Shown: positions 44,101 to 52,797 of the stretch, one piece after another | How positions within the stretch are numbered: the first letter of the stretch is position 1 | Layout: every line of letters begins with the position of its first letter | Translations under genes and position numbers: made by a program | Notes under the pieces: model-generated | The model's input: the letters and a program-made list of their open reading frames with translations, nothing else | Told to the model about the DNA's origin: nothing | The model's database searches: none | Source: Mermis nigrescens | Lineage: Eukaryota; Nematoda; Enoplea; Mermithida; Mermithidae | Assembly (NCBI GenBank): GCA_036768485.1 | Contig: JAVLUZ010000339.1 | Span: forward strand, 969,001-1,033,000 | DNA length: 64,000 nt | Reading direction: 5' to 3'

Positions 44101-46179
44101 TGTTTTTTTACAAGGTCCGTTTGTACATGTTCAAAGATGGTTCCTAAAAGTCTTTGTACATTTGGTACACACAAATTTTTGGGTACTATAATATGGTACA
44201 GTAGCGATTTTAGTGTGGCAAAAATAGAGTTATACGACGTTTGGTAGTGTATTTTAGCTTATTTCTGGGTTTCTGATGGCAAAAATCACTAATAATTGTC
44301 TCAAAACGGCGCTAAGCGCCGAAAAATTTGACATTTTTCCTTTCAAAATGTAATTTCAGACATTACAAAGATATATGGAACACACAATCAGTCATTTTGG
44401 CGCGAGGCGCCGAAAATTTTAGCGAATTTCAAACCTTTTTTGCAGATTTTGTCCTCCCAAAAATCTTTGTACATGTACAAAGACGGTCCCCAAAAGTCTT
44501 TGTACATAGGGAAAAATCTTGTCCGGATACACAAAAACCGTGATGCCCTTACATGCGAGTACATGCATACAGGCCCGTGGCCAATGGGGGGGCAGTTCTC
44601 CTCCCCCAAACCGGAAACATTTTGTTTACGGAAGGAATGAAAAATTCTCGAATTGCATTTAAAAGGTCGCCAAAATATGTTTTTTGCGTACTTTTGAGCT
44701 AGTAAACACAACATTTTGCGGCGCTTTGCGCCGAATCAATTGTTCCATTGTGGCTTTTGTCTTTAAAACCATCCAGGTTTGAGTTAGTCATGAAGAAAAT
44801 GTCAAATTTTTTCTGGTTGTTTTTTTGCAGAGCACAAAGATTGAGTCCAAATACGAAAACTTAGGAAATTGTTAATGAAGTGGACCATGAGAAATCAGTT
44901 GTGCAGCTAGTTTAAGCGATAGATTTTTTGTGTATGAGCACACCTTAAGGTGGGGGGTTCGGGGGGTATGCACTCCCGGGAAACCAAAATACCCCTCAGA
45001 ATTCAATTTTTGAAAATTTCTTTTCGCAATTTTTCGACGCCAATGGATAGTGCTCGATGAGAAACGTTGAAAAATGGTGTTTTTCCACCATACCACCATT
45101 TTTAAGGCCATTTTTGGATCTTTGAAAAATCTTGCCCCTCCCCTCCCCCCAGAATTTTGGTGCCGCTCACCTATGTGTATGAGTATGAAATAGAGTGAAA
45201 ATTTTTGAAATTTTCTTTGTAATTTTTCTTCATTACTGTGTAGAGCTCGTTGTGAAACTTTCAAAAATGACCTTATTTTTGACTACTGCCTAATGATTCT
45301 CGAGATACCTGACTTTCGAAATTCCCTCCCCAAAAAAATCAAATGCATGAGTAGACGCATAGCATGACTGGTCTGGGGGTCAGCCAGAGAGCTTTTTGCA
45401 GCTGAAATGACCTCTCGATCTTGATTTTTGGCTTATTTTCCAAGAAAAACTTTCTGTTTTTCCATTCTTTACATGCACATTGCTTAAATTTACACGCGCC
45501 GAGATTAAACAGCTAGTTTTATGTTCACAAAATTAAATATCGCGTAATTATCATATTGAATATTTTTGCAAAACTTGATTTAGTTAACTCTCTCAGTATT
45601 GGTCGTGACCATAAAGGGACAGCGACAAAATTTTGGGGGTCCGATGGGGTTGACTTGCCAAAAAATAGCACTAAAAATTTAATTCTGGTGGTCGAGTCTC
45701 CTAAGACCCCCCCTCCTCACGCCCGTATGTGGTGGTGGCGTTCGGAAGGTTTTAATGTTAGAGGTTTAAACGATTCGCGAATAATTTTTTGACTGCTTAT
45801 ATTGTCTACTCATTGATGTGAAACAGTGCAGAAATTCTGGGGACTAAATATGCGAGATGTAAATAGCCCTAGCGCACGAACTGCTGGCAAGTGGCCAAAA
45901 GTTTTGTGTGATTTCAACAAAGACATGTTTATCCATCTTACGCACCTGGTCATAAAATTCAATATGCGTAACTGCCCAAGATATGATATAACATAGGGTG
46001 TAGCCTTTTTTGAGCCAGTGTGCATATGTGAATTGCAGGCTTTAGCTATCGACGCAAGCGAACATTTGCCTATTTTCAATAAATCCTGCCGTAAAATGTA
46101 CGAAAGCAAACCACAGGCATCAGACTGGTCGCATTCTTCGGCCAGTTCAGTTCAAATCAGGCGGGATTACAGACAGTGA
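35041..46179 (+). CDS. Pdk: Pyruvate dehydrogenase kinase, mitochondrial (complete, 11 exons, 401 aa)
   Basis: Mitochondrial-matrix GHKL-type protein kinase that phosphorylates the E1-alpha subunit of pyruvate dehydrogenase and switches the complex off. Eleven exons (35041-35155, 36983-37190, 37253-37316, 37743-37863, 38239-38325, 39507-39584, 40697-40773, 40842-40934, 42131-42238, 43691-43804, 46039-46179) sum to 1206 nt, with every junction in phase. Key features by residue: N-terminal MRL start as in other PDKs, [14 protein letters not shown] (~48-61), [19 protein letters not shown] (~148-166), N-box ELFKNSMRA (247-255), G1 box ISDQGGG (282-288), YTTAPRP, G2 box [13 protein letters not shown] (319-331), GYGT (345-348) and the DW pair (384-385). 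Length is normal for the family. Odd points: the usual NRHND motif reads RSNQD, and two residues are missing just before the G1 box. The G2-box spelling and TAPRP argue for PDK rather than BCKDK. Confidence 0.92.
35782..35935 (+). repeat. AATATG microsatellite between two direct repeats, in Pdk intron 1
   Basis: The block CCTACCAYTACATYATGTTA and its extension CAATGGTTGCRTTTAATATG occurs at ~35786 and ~35891. Between the copies are repeats of ATATGAA. Part of 35720-35810 also matches 52210-52290 in reverse. Confidence 0.65.
36205..36895 (+). mobile_element. N6-family element in Pdk intron 1
   Basis: Starts CATGCATGCACACGGTCC and follows the copy at 18694-19331 block by block (AACCGAGTT, ACGGCTAATTATGGCGCTAA, ACAATAGGTTTTGGTC, GGCCTGAGGGAGG). 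It then runs into further C-rich repeat sequence ending ~90 bp before exon 2. Confidence 0.62.
36983..37190 (+). CDS. Pdk: Pdk exon 2 (SYMFLRKEL)
   Basis: The acceptor ATTAG ends at 36982 and the donor GTATGA is at 37191. It completes the FG dipeptide, then [33 protein letters not shown]. The family W in SWYIQS is S here. Confidence 0.9.
37253..37316 (+). CDS. Pdk: Pdk exon 3 (short; altered NRHN motif)
   Basis: A 64-nt exon with acceptor ATTAAG ending at 37252 and donor GTGATA at 37317. It reads [21 protein letters not shown], which aligns with the family segment ending NRHNDVxPTMAQ. Confidence 0.85.
37743..37863 (+). CDS. Pdk: Pdk exon 4 ([11 protein letters not shown])
   Basis: The acceptor TTCTTTAG ends at 37742 and the donor GTAGGT is at 37864. 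It contains [21 protein letters not shown], one of the most conserved PDK segments. Confidence 0.92.
38239..38325 (+). CDS. Pdk: Pdk exon 5 ([10 protein letters not shown])
   Basis: The acceptor ACCTTTAG ends at 38238 and the donor GTGAGG is at 38326. It contains [18 protein letters not shown], matching the family IGSIDPxCNVxxVV. Confidence 0.9.
38946..39400 (+). repeat. Shared cassette copy 2, in Pdk intron 5
   Basis: CCACGGTTTTTTTGTATCCGG, then ATGTACATAGACTTTCGGGAC, hairpins near 39072 and 39162, and GTAAAAAGACTTTTGGGGAC, in the same order as 14815-15285. It ends ~100 bp before exon 6. Confidence 0.72.
39507..39584 (+). CDS. Pdk: Pdk exon 6 ([14 protein letters not shown])
   Basis: The acceptor ACGCAG ends at 39506 and the donor GTAATT is at 39585. 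It reads [17 protein letters not shown], matching the family DAYETAKMLCEQYYLVAP. A repeat carrying TTTGTACA motifs ends ~100 bp upstream and a tRNA-like SINE starts ~100 bp downstream. Confidence 0.9.
39685..39763 (+). repeat. tRNA-derived SINE head in Pdk intron 6
   Basis: A-box-like TTGGCGCAGTTGG (39688-39700) and B-box GGTTCAACACC (39742-39752), spaced as in tRNA genes. No clean acceptor stem. The flanking ACCGGT...ACCGGC layout matches the SINE at 10490-10870, so this is a SINE and not a functional tRNA gene. Confidence 0.6.
40470..40625 (+). mobile_element. N2-family MITE in Pdk intron 6
   Basis: Starts CAGGCACGTAGCTAGCTGTCC and ends AGAGATACACGTGCCTG. Flanks ATTTTCAG and CATTTTAG resemble a decayed 8-bp duplication. 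It ends 71 bp before exon 7. Confidence 0.85.
40697..40773 (+). CDS. Pdk: Pdk exon 7 ([11 protein letters not shown]-box start)
   Basis: The acceptor TTGCAG ends at 40696 and the donor GTGAGA is at 40774. It contains [19 protein letters not shown], the β-strand and first half of the ATP-binding N-box. An N2 element ends only ~70 bp upstream (40470-40625). Confidence 0.92.
40842..40934 (+). CDS. Pdk: Pdk exon 8 (N-box end, GKEDLS)
   Basis: The acceptor TTCAAG ends at 40841. The only GT that keeps the frame is the weak GTTAAA at 40935. Using it gives KGKEDLS joined to ISDQGGG and drops the VK that lies upstream of the G1 box in relatives. The VK codons are present in the genome, immediately after the inferred junction. 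Confidence 0.8.
41582..41770 (-). mobile_element. N2-family MITE in Pdk intron 8
   Basis: Starts CAGGTACGCATATG and ends GGCCTGCTACGTGCCTA. A perfect duplication GGGGGATT flanks it (41574-41581, 41771-41778). Confidence 0.9.
42131..42238 (+). CDS. Pdk: Pdk exon 9 (G1 box ISDQGGG)
   Basis: The acceptor TTATTTCAG ends at 42130 and the donor GTACGT is at 42239. It reads [20 protein letters not shown] then YTTAPRP. The Asp of the G1 box contacts adenine of ATP in the family. Confidence 0.93.
42460..43290. repeat. Inverted pair of N9 repeats in Pdk intron 9
   Basis: 42460-42690 is an N9 copy on the + strand (GTCTGGAAGTCAGCCTTGG, TTCTGGTCAATTTCAAGC). About 43030-43280 is one on the - strand (CCAGAATGGAAAAACGG, GAGGTCATTTCGGCCC). 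About 350 bp separates them, with further repeat sequence between. Confidence 0.55.
43521..43668. mobile_element. Short hexamer-tail element (GGACCC/GGATCC) next to Pdk exon 10
   Basis: Starts TAGGGATGTACCGGGTCC and ends GGATCCGGTCCATCCC, so the ends are inverted. The interior is mostly CCGGACCCGGATCC-type repeats. It ends ~22 bp upstream of the exon 10 acceptor. Confidence 0.78.
43691..43804 (+). CDS. Pdk: Pdk exon 10 (G2 box GYGYGLP)
   Basis: The acceptor ATATTTAG ends at 43690 and the donor GTGAGT is at 43805. It contains [19 protein letters not shown] and [15 protein letters not shown] 148-bp hexamer-tail transposon ends ~20 bp before the acceptor. Confidence 0.94.
44105..44550 (-). repeat. 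Shared cassette copy 3, in Pdk intron 10 (reverse)
   Basis: ACAAGGTCCGTTTGTACATG, AAGTCTTTGTACATTTGG, hairpins GGCGCTAAGCGCC (44307) and GGCGCGAGGCGCC (44399), then CTTTGTACATGTACAAAGAC near 44464. This is the reverse order of copies 1 and 2. Confidence 0.72.
44939..45175 (-). mobile_element. N1-family MITE in Pdk intron 10
   Basis: Starts CACACCTTAAGGTGGGGG and ends GCCGCTCACCTATG, flanked by a perfect duplication TGTATGAG (44931-44938, 45176-45183). 237 bp. Confidence 0.92.
46039..46179 (+). CDS. Pdk: Pdk exon 11 (C-terminus, DW motif, TGA)
   Basis: The acceptor GAATTGCAG ends at 46038. It reads [16 protein letters not shown] then QASDW, matching the family LPVFNKSAWKHYxxxxEADDW, and stops at 46177-46179. 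The DW pair serves dimer cross-tail contacts in the family. Confidence 0.9.
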   Translation, partial: ALAIDASEHLPIFNKSCRKMYESKPQASDWSHSSASSVQIRRDYRQ

Positions 46180-46568
46180 CAAAATATTGGGTGCTCAATG
46201 TTTATATTCATACAATTTGCATAAATTTGCGCATCGTACAAAATGTTCTGCTACAAGCATTGTGTGTATTCTAGTGTTGTAAACTAAGTCATTTTAAAGT
46301 ACAATATTTTATACGGATTTTCATGATATACGCATAAGAAATACAAGGTACTTGTTCATTGGCATTCATGACTTCTCCTATTTTCATTTTGGACGTCTCA
46401 TCAGATGCTTTTTCGGCTTGAATTTGTCTATGGGAGGAGAGGGTCGTGTAAAAGTGCCAAATGAATTTTGTAAATAGTGTAATTGTTGCTAATTGTTGTC
46501 GATCGTGTTGCCCTTTCATTTGACTGTCTTTAATCGTTGACTGCTTATCTGATACATGAATACTTCTT

Positions 46569-46574
46569 AATAAA
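46569..46574 (+). promoter_or_regulatory. Candidate polyadenylation signal of Pdk
   Basis: The first clear AATAAA downstream of the Pdk stop codon, about 390 bases after it. Its use is inferred from position only. Confidence 0.4.
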
Positions 46575-47292
46575 AGACCCATTTTTCATAGTGCAATCAT
46601 TATCGACTTTATCTATAGTATGTTTCACATAACTTTAAGCATGAATTTTGAGAATTTTTTCGAAAGTAAGCCGACTTTTTGAGATAATTATAAATCAAAT
46701 CACTGCAACCTGTCAACTTATTGTCGGACAAAGTTTTTAAAATTTATGCCCAAACTTGTGTGAAATAGACTATAATAATGTTCGCTATAAAAGCTGTTAA
46801 GATCTAAGTACCTATAGCTTCCTGGATTCTTTAGCCGTTGTGAGCACAAGTTGACGTGAGGGGTTACACCACATGTCAGTCTAACACGGAATGGAACGTT
46901 TTGGCGCCGCACTGTAATATTATTGATTATTTACATTTAATTTGTTGTTTAAGTATAATACAGATTCTGAAAGCTCATTCAATTCTCTACATGATGGTAT
47001 AAATTACTTCTAGAATATCATTGAATTTAAATAGATAATTGAATGTATCTAAAAATCACTGGATTTTCTACAGTTTTTCAGTCGCACACAAATGAATACT
47101 CGTCGAATCGGAAAGAACAATATGCTGTTTTGTAGCTTGTAGAACCTGCTTTCTGATTATATAATTCATTTTAAAATTGCTTCAAAATTGATTAAATTTG
47201 AATAATTTATAAGTTGCTGGCGCCAAAACGTAGACCGAGTCGAAGACCCCTCGCAGATTACTGTAGCCCTCCAGAATTCAATTTTTAGTAAT

Positions 47293-48960
47293 TTAGTAAT
47301 ATTTTGGCGATTCTATCAACCTGACCACCCAGAATTTTCTAGCTGCCAATGCATGGTTGTATGCGTGTACCCGACGCGTATTGCTTAGGTTCACTTGTAG
47401 CAGTGGAACTAACCTCTTATTTGCTACAACATTATGGTACCTAAGTACGTTGTATATACATGCCATGCGCTCGCCTAAAAACTGTACAGTGCTAAGTTTT
47501 TTCGTAGGATCGAACAATAACTTTACAATTTTTCTGGCTCGGTGAAATATTCGACCTGAGATAGATTATTGAGCTGTCCGAATTTTCCCCAAAATGAATT
47601 TTAACATAAGTTTAGATAACACGCGCATACCTGAGATTTACGCAATTTATTGCCCGTCTAAAGCCGTATTTATACTTCACGCAGGATCGGTTGCAGGATT
47701 AAATGGCGTGACTTTTTCTAAAAATAGCACATCCTGCGAAAATTGTGCGAATTGACGCATCGCGCCGTCCGTTTATACTTCCTGCGAAAAATCGTGCGAT
47801 AATCGACAAAATTCGTCGCATCGCGTCTTCGATTTATACTTGCTGCGATTTCTCGCAAACTCGACTATCCTGCGATAAATCGTGCGATTTTTTCTGCGAA
47901 TCTTGCGAATTATCGCACGATTTTTTCGCGCATATTTTTGCTCATTTTCGTCCTCGCCTGACCTCATTACAAATTCAAAGCATTGTTGCGTGACATAAAT
48001 GATTTAATTAGGTACGCGCATGCACGTCGACCCGCGTCGATCGGCGTTGCACATGTCAAATTTGACAGTTCAATAGAAATGTGCACAAAAAAGGACGCGA
48101 ATTTGCTTCCGAGCCCAATTTTGCGAATTCGCGTCGGACGTCAACTTGTTACTAAAATTGGTAATTTTTGACATTTTTCGCGGAGATGAACGCGATGAAG
48201 TATAAACTGAAATGCGATTCATCGCACGACGAAATTTCTTGCCTGCGCGAATTATTAAGCGATGCGAACTTCGCAGGAAGTATAAATCGAAAAATCGTAT
48301 CACGGACAATCCTGCAATTTGCGCGAACAATTATTCGCGCAATAGTATAAATCGAATTCGCGTGCTTTGCCCGATCCTGCGACTGCGATATTTTGCAAGT
48401 TTGGCGCGATGCGTGAAGTATAAACCAGGCTTGACTTCCTCGTATCGCCTAATATACATTGTATGTACATATATTCGTCTTTTTCCGCTTCCGTAATGCA
48501 TCCTTTTGGACATCCGTCCGCCTGGTGCTTCAGTAGGAACGTGTTTATATACCCTGTGAAAAGTCCGCCCTCTTTCGTCGTTGGGTCGTATTTCTCTATT
48601 CCGGTATAGTGCCGAACCTCGTGGATTTTTGTTACTGTGTATGTAGACTTTATCGATCGCTTTGTACACTTCTAACGAGACCCAGGCTCCAGTGATTGAT
48701 CTCTCTTCGTATGAATGCTCACAGACTTCCTGCTTTTCAAAAACACAGGTCCGGCAGAGGGTGAACAATAAATTGCTGTCGTGTCGAAAAGGTAGGGCTG
48801 GGTGGTACAACCCCCGAGGGGGAACGACTGTACATTTAATAATACCATTATACGGTTTATCATACAATGGAACAAAATTTTCAGTAATAATTACAGGAAA
48901 CGCTTCTGTGTGCCTACTTAGTATGCGGAAATTCCCTGATTGAAGGATACAAAGAGTACA
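47293..48960 (-). pseudogene. Family-B DNA polymerase relic (Polinton-like or virus-derived), broken
   Basis: On the - strand, 48867 down to about 48640 has the motif PPRGLYHPALPFR, then a cysteine/histidine cluster (LCRTC, CEHSYEER) and an ITGAWVSLEV segment, as in protein-primed B-family polymerases of Polinton/Maverick elements and related viruses. About 48640-48440 continues in a shifted frame. A 772-bp insertion (47661-48432) follows. Beyond it SFWGKFGQ (about 47574-47597), the polymerase motif-B region, is seen, followed by a stop and frameshift. The YxDTDS motif C region was not found, so the relic is 3'-truncated. Multiple stops and frameshifts show it is dead. It lies inside the large inverted repeat, between Pdk and the right arm. 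Whether it belonged to the same element is unknown. Confidence 0.78.
47661..48432. mobile_element. Inverted-repeat element with TTTATACTTCACGCA ends, inserted in the polymerase relic
   Basis: Ends AAGCCGTATTTATACTTCACG and CGTGAAGTATAAACCAGGCTT are inverted. Inner copies of TTTATACTTCCTGCGA (near 47774, 47831) and the reverse AGTATAAATCGA (near 48278, 48346) form further nested inverted repeats. It splits the polymerase relic. No target duplication was recognised and the superfamily is not assigned. Confidence 0.75.
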
Positions 48961-49328
48961 ATACCATTACGATAAAAAGCAAAAAATGCACTCTGAAATG
49001 TGTTTGACATGAGTGTATTCTTTGACATGAAAAATAGAAATTAATTCTCAAAAAATAATCGGCCATGGCTGGTCACTTACCATTGCCACGCACATGCACG
49101 CACGCACATATCTTCTTTACATGTTATAATTTGTAATGAACACAATTTCTTGCAATAATACACAAAATTTATTTATTTATTAATTAAATTTAAGTGTTCA
49201 GGTGGTTAATTGAAAGTAATTATTTTTTAATTGATTATTTATATTTTCGGCTGTACATATATACTTGAATGTATACACTTTGCAAGCGTTTCTGTTTTTG
49301 CTTATCAGCGTACATAATTTCCTTCTCT

Positions 49329-49463
49329 GGTGGGTCTAGTGGGACGGTCGCAAAACGGTGGGTCTATGGGACACCTCATTATGTGAATTGGGTCTAGCGA
49401 GACCGGTGGGTCTAGCGGGACGAAAAAGTGGGTCTGGTGGGACGGTGGGTCTAGCGAGACGGG
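49329..49463 (+). repeat. Six-unit ~19-bp tandem repeat GGTGGGTCTAGCGGGACG
   Basis: Six diverged units of GGTGGGTCTAGYGRGACGG, two with short spacers between. GC-rich against an AT-rich background. It lies between the polymerase relic and the right inverted arm. Confidence 0.82.
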
Positions 49464-49714
49464 ATCGCACCAGACGCGTACATTACAAGCACACCACTTG
49501 CATACACAGTACAAAATCATTTCAGTATAAGAATTTATGTATGTACAAGTATGTACTTAACTTTTGCTAATAGAAATGTAAGTATGTATGTTACGTTCTA
49601 GCTGCTATCCATGCGCCCATATCTTAATATACCATTTATGTACATGTAGGTCAGTGCAAATGTATGTGCAGCGTTCATTGTTGGGTAACATACATCGCGG
49701 GTAGCGCGTTAGCG

Positions 49715-52700
49715 CGTACCTATAATATACTTGGGTACCCCCAACACCTGGGCACCCCCTACAGCTATAACGGGACACTTCTGGAAGGTGCGGTTTTTTT
49801 AAAGAAAGATAATAAAAATTCCGCTGCCCGTGTTTTTTTGTTTTTCTTGAAACTCAAATTGACTGTGTAAAGAAGGTGTAAAGTTTTTGTGTAAGGTTAT
49901 AACATAGGACAAATTTTGGGACCTTTTTACTGCGGCATGTGGACAACTGAGTATTGATGACTCGAAGGATTGAACAGAATAGGATAATAGAGGGATGAAT
50001 TCTACAGATGACACTTTTTTTTTGTTTTTTGAAATTCGCATTATTTATCGAACGGCAGTGTAAGAGTGCGAAAATCTGAAATTGAAAAAGCACTTTTTGG
50101 TCGAGTTTTCAACCTTCTATGTCCGATACTAACTCCAATTTATGAGGTTTTTAAAATGTTTTCTGACAGAAATGTAGAGCGGATCAAGGGCTACATTCTG
50201 CATATAAGCAAAGTCTTCTATGCTCTATGGTGAGTTAGATCCTGGGGTTAAAGTTTACACTATAGTGGATGGTGTAAAAAAACGGATTTTAACTAAGATT
50301 TCTCTGCCAAATTTTTCCGCTTATGAGTCAGTGCAAATCGAAGACAGCATTAATAAAGTGCCTCACAGGGGCTAAACATCGCAGCAAACCGCATTTAAAA
50401 AAACGCAATATTGAGTTATTTATGGGGGTGTAAAGTTCGAAATCAGAGGTAAAAAATGGGCTAAAAAAACACGTTTTTTTCGAAGTTTGATTGATAAATC
50501 ATGCCAAATAATTTTTGCAACAGAATTTTGGCACACAGGAATGTACTACGATTTAAAAGCTACAAATTGTACCAAACCGAATTTCTTTAAACTCAATGGG
50601 GAGTTCGGTACGGAGATTTTAAAGTTTACAGTGTTCTAAATGATGGAAAATACGTTTTTGTTGCGTTTTTTGTTCGCCACTTTCTCCGTCCAGAATTCGG
50701 GATAAGTCTAATAGAATAAAAATAAAGTGCTTTATATCAGATTTAATAATCAAAGCAAATTGTCTATACATTAATATTTAGCGAGTGTAAAGTCAAAAAT
50801 TTGGAGTTTTAAATGCGTTTCTGTCTTGTTTTTTCTGCCTGCTTCTCCGGTTACGAGTCAGGGACACGTTTATCAAGTCTAGAAATGGACCAGGAATCAA
50901 ATTTGATATACCAGTCTGGCGCATATGTTTACACTCTACAGTGTTGTAAGTAGTTTACACCAATTGTTAGTTTGCCCATAGAACATTATGTAGACTTAAT
51001 TTTTTCATAAATATTAATCGTAATATCGGAACAATATCAAAATTACGAATCTGACTAAAATCTTCTTTACACTAGTGTTTACATGAAGTTTACACTACAT
51101 ATATATTTATCTTCGTTTTTGAGCATTCCTGAAACCTAATTTTTCTTGGAGCCTAGAAGTTTTCAAAGGATCAAATGTGAGACGTCACGTAGGCGCGTTT
51201 GTTTATCCAACAGTGATGTAAAGTAAGTTTACATTCATTGTTTATATGTCCTCCGACCATTGTAGAGACATAATTTTTTCATGAATGTTGATCATAATAT
51301 CCGAGTAATTTTTTACACTGCATGTTAGCCTTTGTTCTAGAGCATTGCAAAAATCGAAATTTTTTCCTGAGATATAAAAATTTACAGGGGAATGAAATAT
51401 ATACGTCAATTGGGTGCGCTTGCTTACCTCAGCAGTATTGCAAAGTGGTTTAAACCTAATGTTTTATTGTCTTTAAAACATTATGGAGACTCATTTTTCC
51501 ATAAATGTTGAAAGAAATATCGGAGCAATATCAAAATTACGAATCCGACTAAAATATTCTTTACGCTATGTGTTTGTGTAAAGTTTACGTTACGTGTTAA
51601 CCCTAATTCGATAGACTTGCAGAGACTTTGTAACTGAAGTCAAGAAATTTTCAAGGATTCATATGTGAGACATCAATTAAGTGAGTTTGTTTACCCTCAA
51701 AAGTAATCTAAAGTGGTTTAAAAATTATGTTCCAAGTGTCCTTAGATCATTGAAGAGATGTAATTTTGTCATAAATGGGTTGCATTAAAGTTAAATCTTT
51801 CTTAGCCGTGTTTATAATATGTTTCACAAAATCTTGCACATGGAGAGCTATCGTTTAATTGATGTAAATTGCCTGCAAAAGTGGTTTAAAATGAACCAGC
51901 AATCACACTACTGTGCACAGAAGTCGACAAAGATATACAGCTTTATTGTAATCATGTACATTAATAAGCCGTAAACTGTTAGTATTCTCTACACCTAGTA
52001 GTTGTGTAAAGTTTACACTATTCATTTACATTAATATGTAGTCTATATACAAATTTATTTTACTACCAAATCAAAGCGTTAGTGTTCCTTACGTTTGATA
52101 TTTGCGTGAAGTTTTTGAATTTTTGCCGAAAATCTTTGCCTTCTAATTTACCAACATCCGCCTTTTCCATTTTTCTTGAAGTTTAAAATCTTTTATAATT
52201 CTCTCATAATTTAATGGTAGGTTTTAACTTTAAGTTTCTCTTGATTTACAACTCTCGCTTAGCAAGCTCATTTTTCAAAACTTTTCATAGTGATCAGATT
52301 AGTTGCGTTTAGTTTGGAATTGGTGGACGGTCGTTATTTTATTACTCGGCTTAAATAAACCAAGTGACTATCTTTTGATTATTTTCTTCATATAAAATTC
52401 AAACACCCAATTTTTCAATTTGAAAATTGACCCAATTTTCAATTTGAAAAGTGATCCAATTTTCAATTTGAAAATTGAAAATTGGAGTGTTTTCAATTTC
52501 AAAAGTCACAACACATTGTGCTTGTGTATTGATTGAGTGAGGATTTGCAATGTGAATTCGTTGGTTAAATTTTTGTGCTTGATTATAAGTGAACTGCACA
52601 TTAAGAAGAAATAACTTAATGCAGTTTTAATTTGAAAATGGATGGTGTCAATAAGGTTGTCTTGTTTAAAAGGGATAATGCTGATGTTAAGAACAATATT

Positions 52701-52797
52701 GTTTTCCGCGTTCTTGGACTGTTGTCATTATTGTGGCATGTTACTGATTGTGTTTACTGACTGATGTACTGAAATCACGCTAATTAAAAGTAGTGTA
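49715..52797 (-). repeat. Right arm of a large inverted repeat
   Basis: The reverse complement of 30761-32745, with extra units. It holds about four tandem ~250-270-bp units marked by AAGTTTACACT and TTTTTTCATAAATRTT (about 50940-51900). About 52120-52620 is missing from the left arm; it includes a palindrome-rich patch of CAATTTTCAATTTGAAAATT (52400-52490). By eye the arms look roughly 75-80% alike, so they are old. Confidence 0.8.

Noticed and set aside
48331..48867. 178-residue - strand open frame as an intact gene
   Set aside because: The start is the polymerase relic, but conservation shifts to another frame near 48640 and the end lies in an inserted element. It is a pseudogene.
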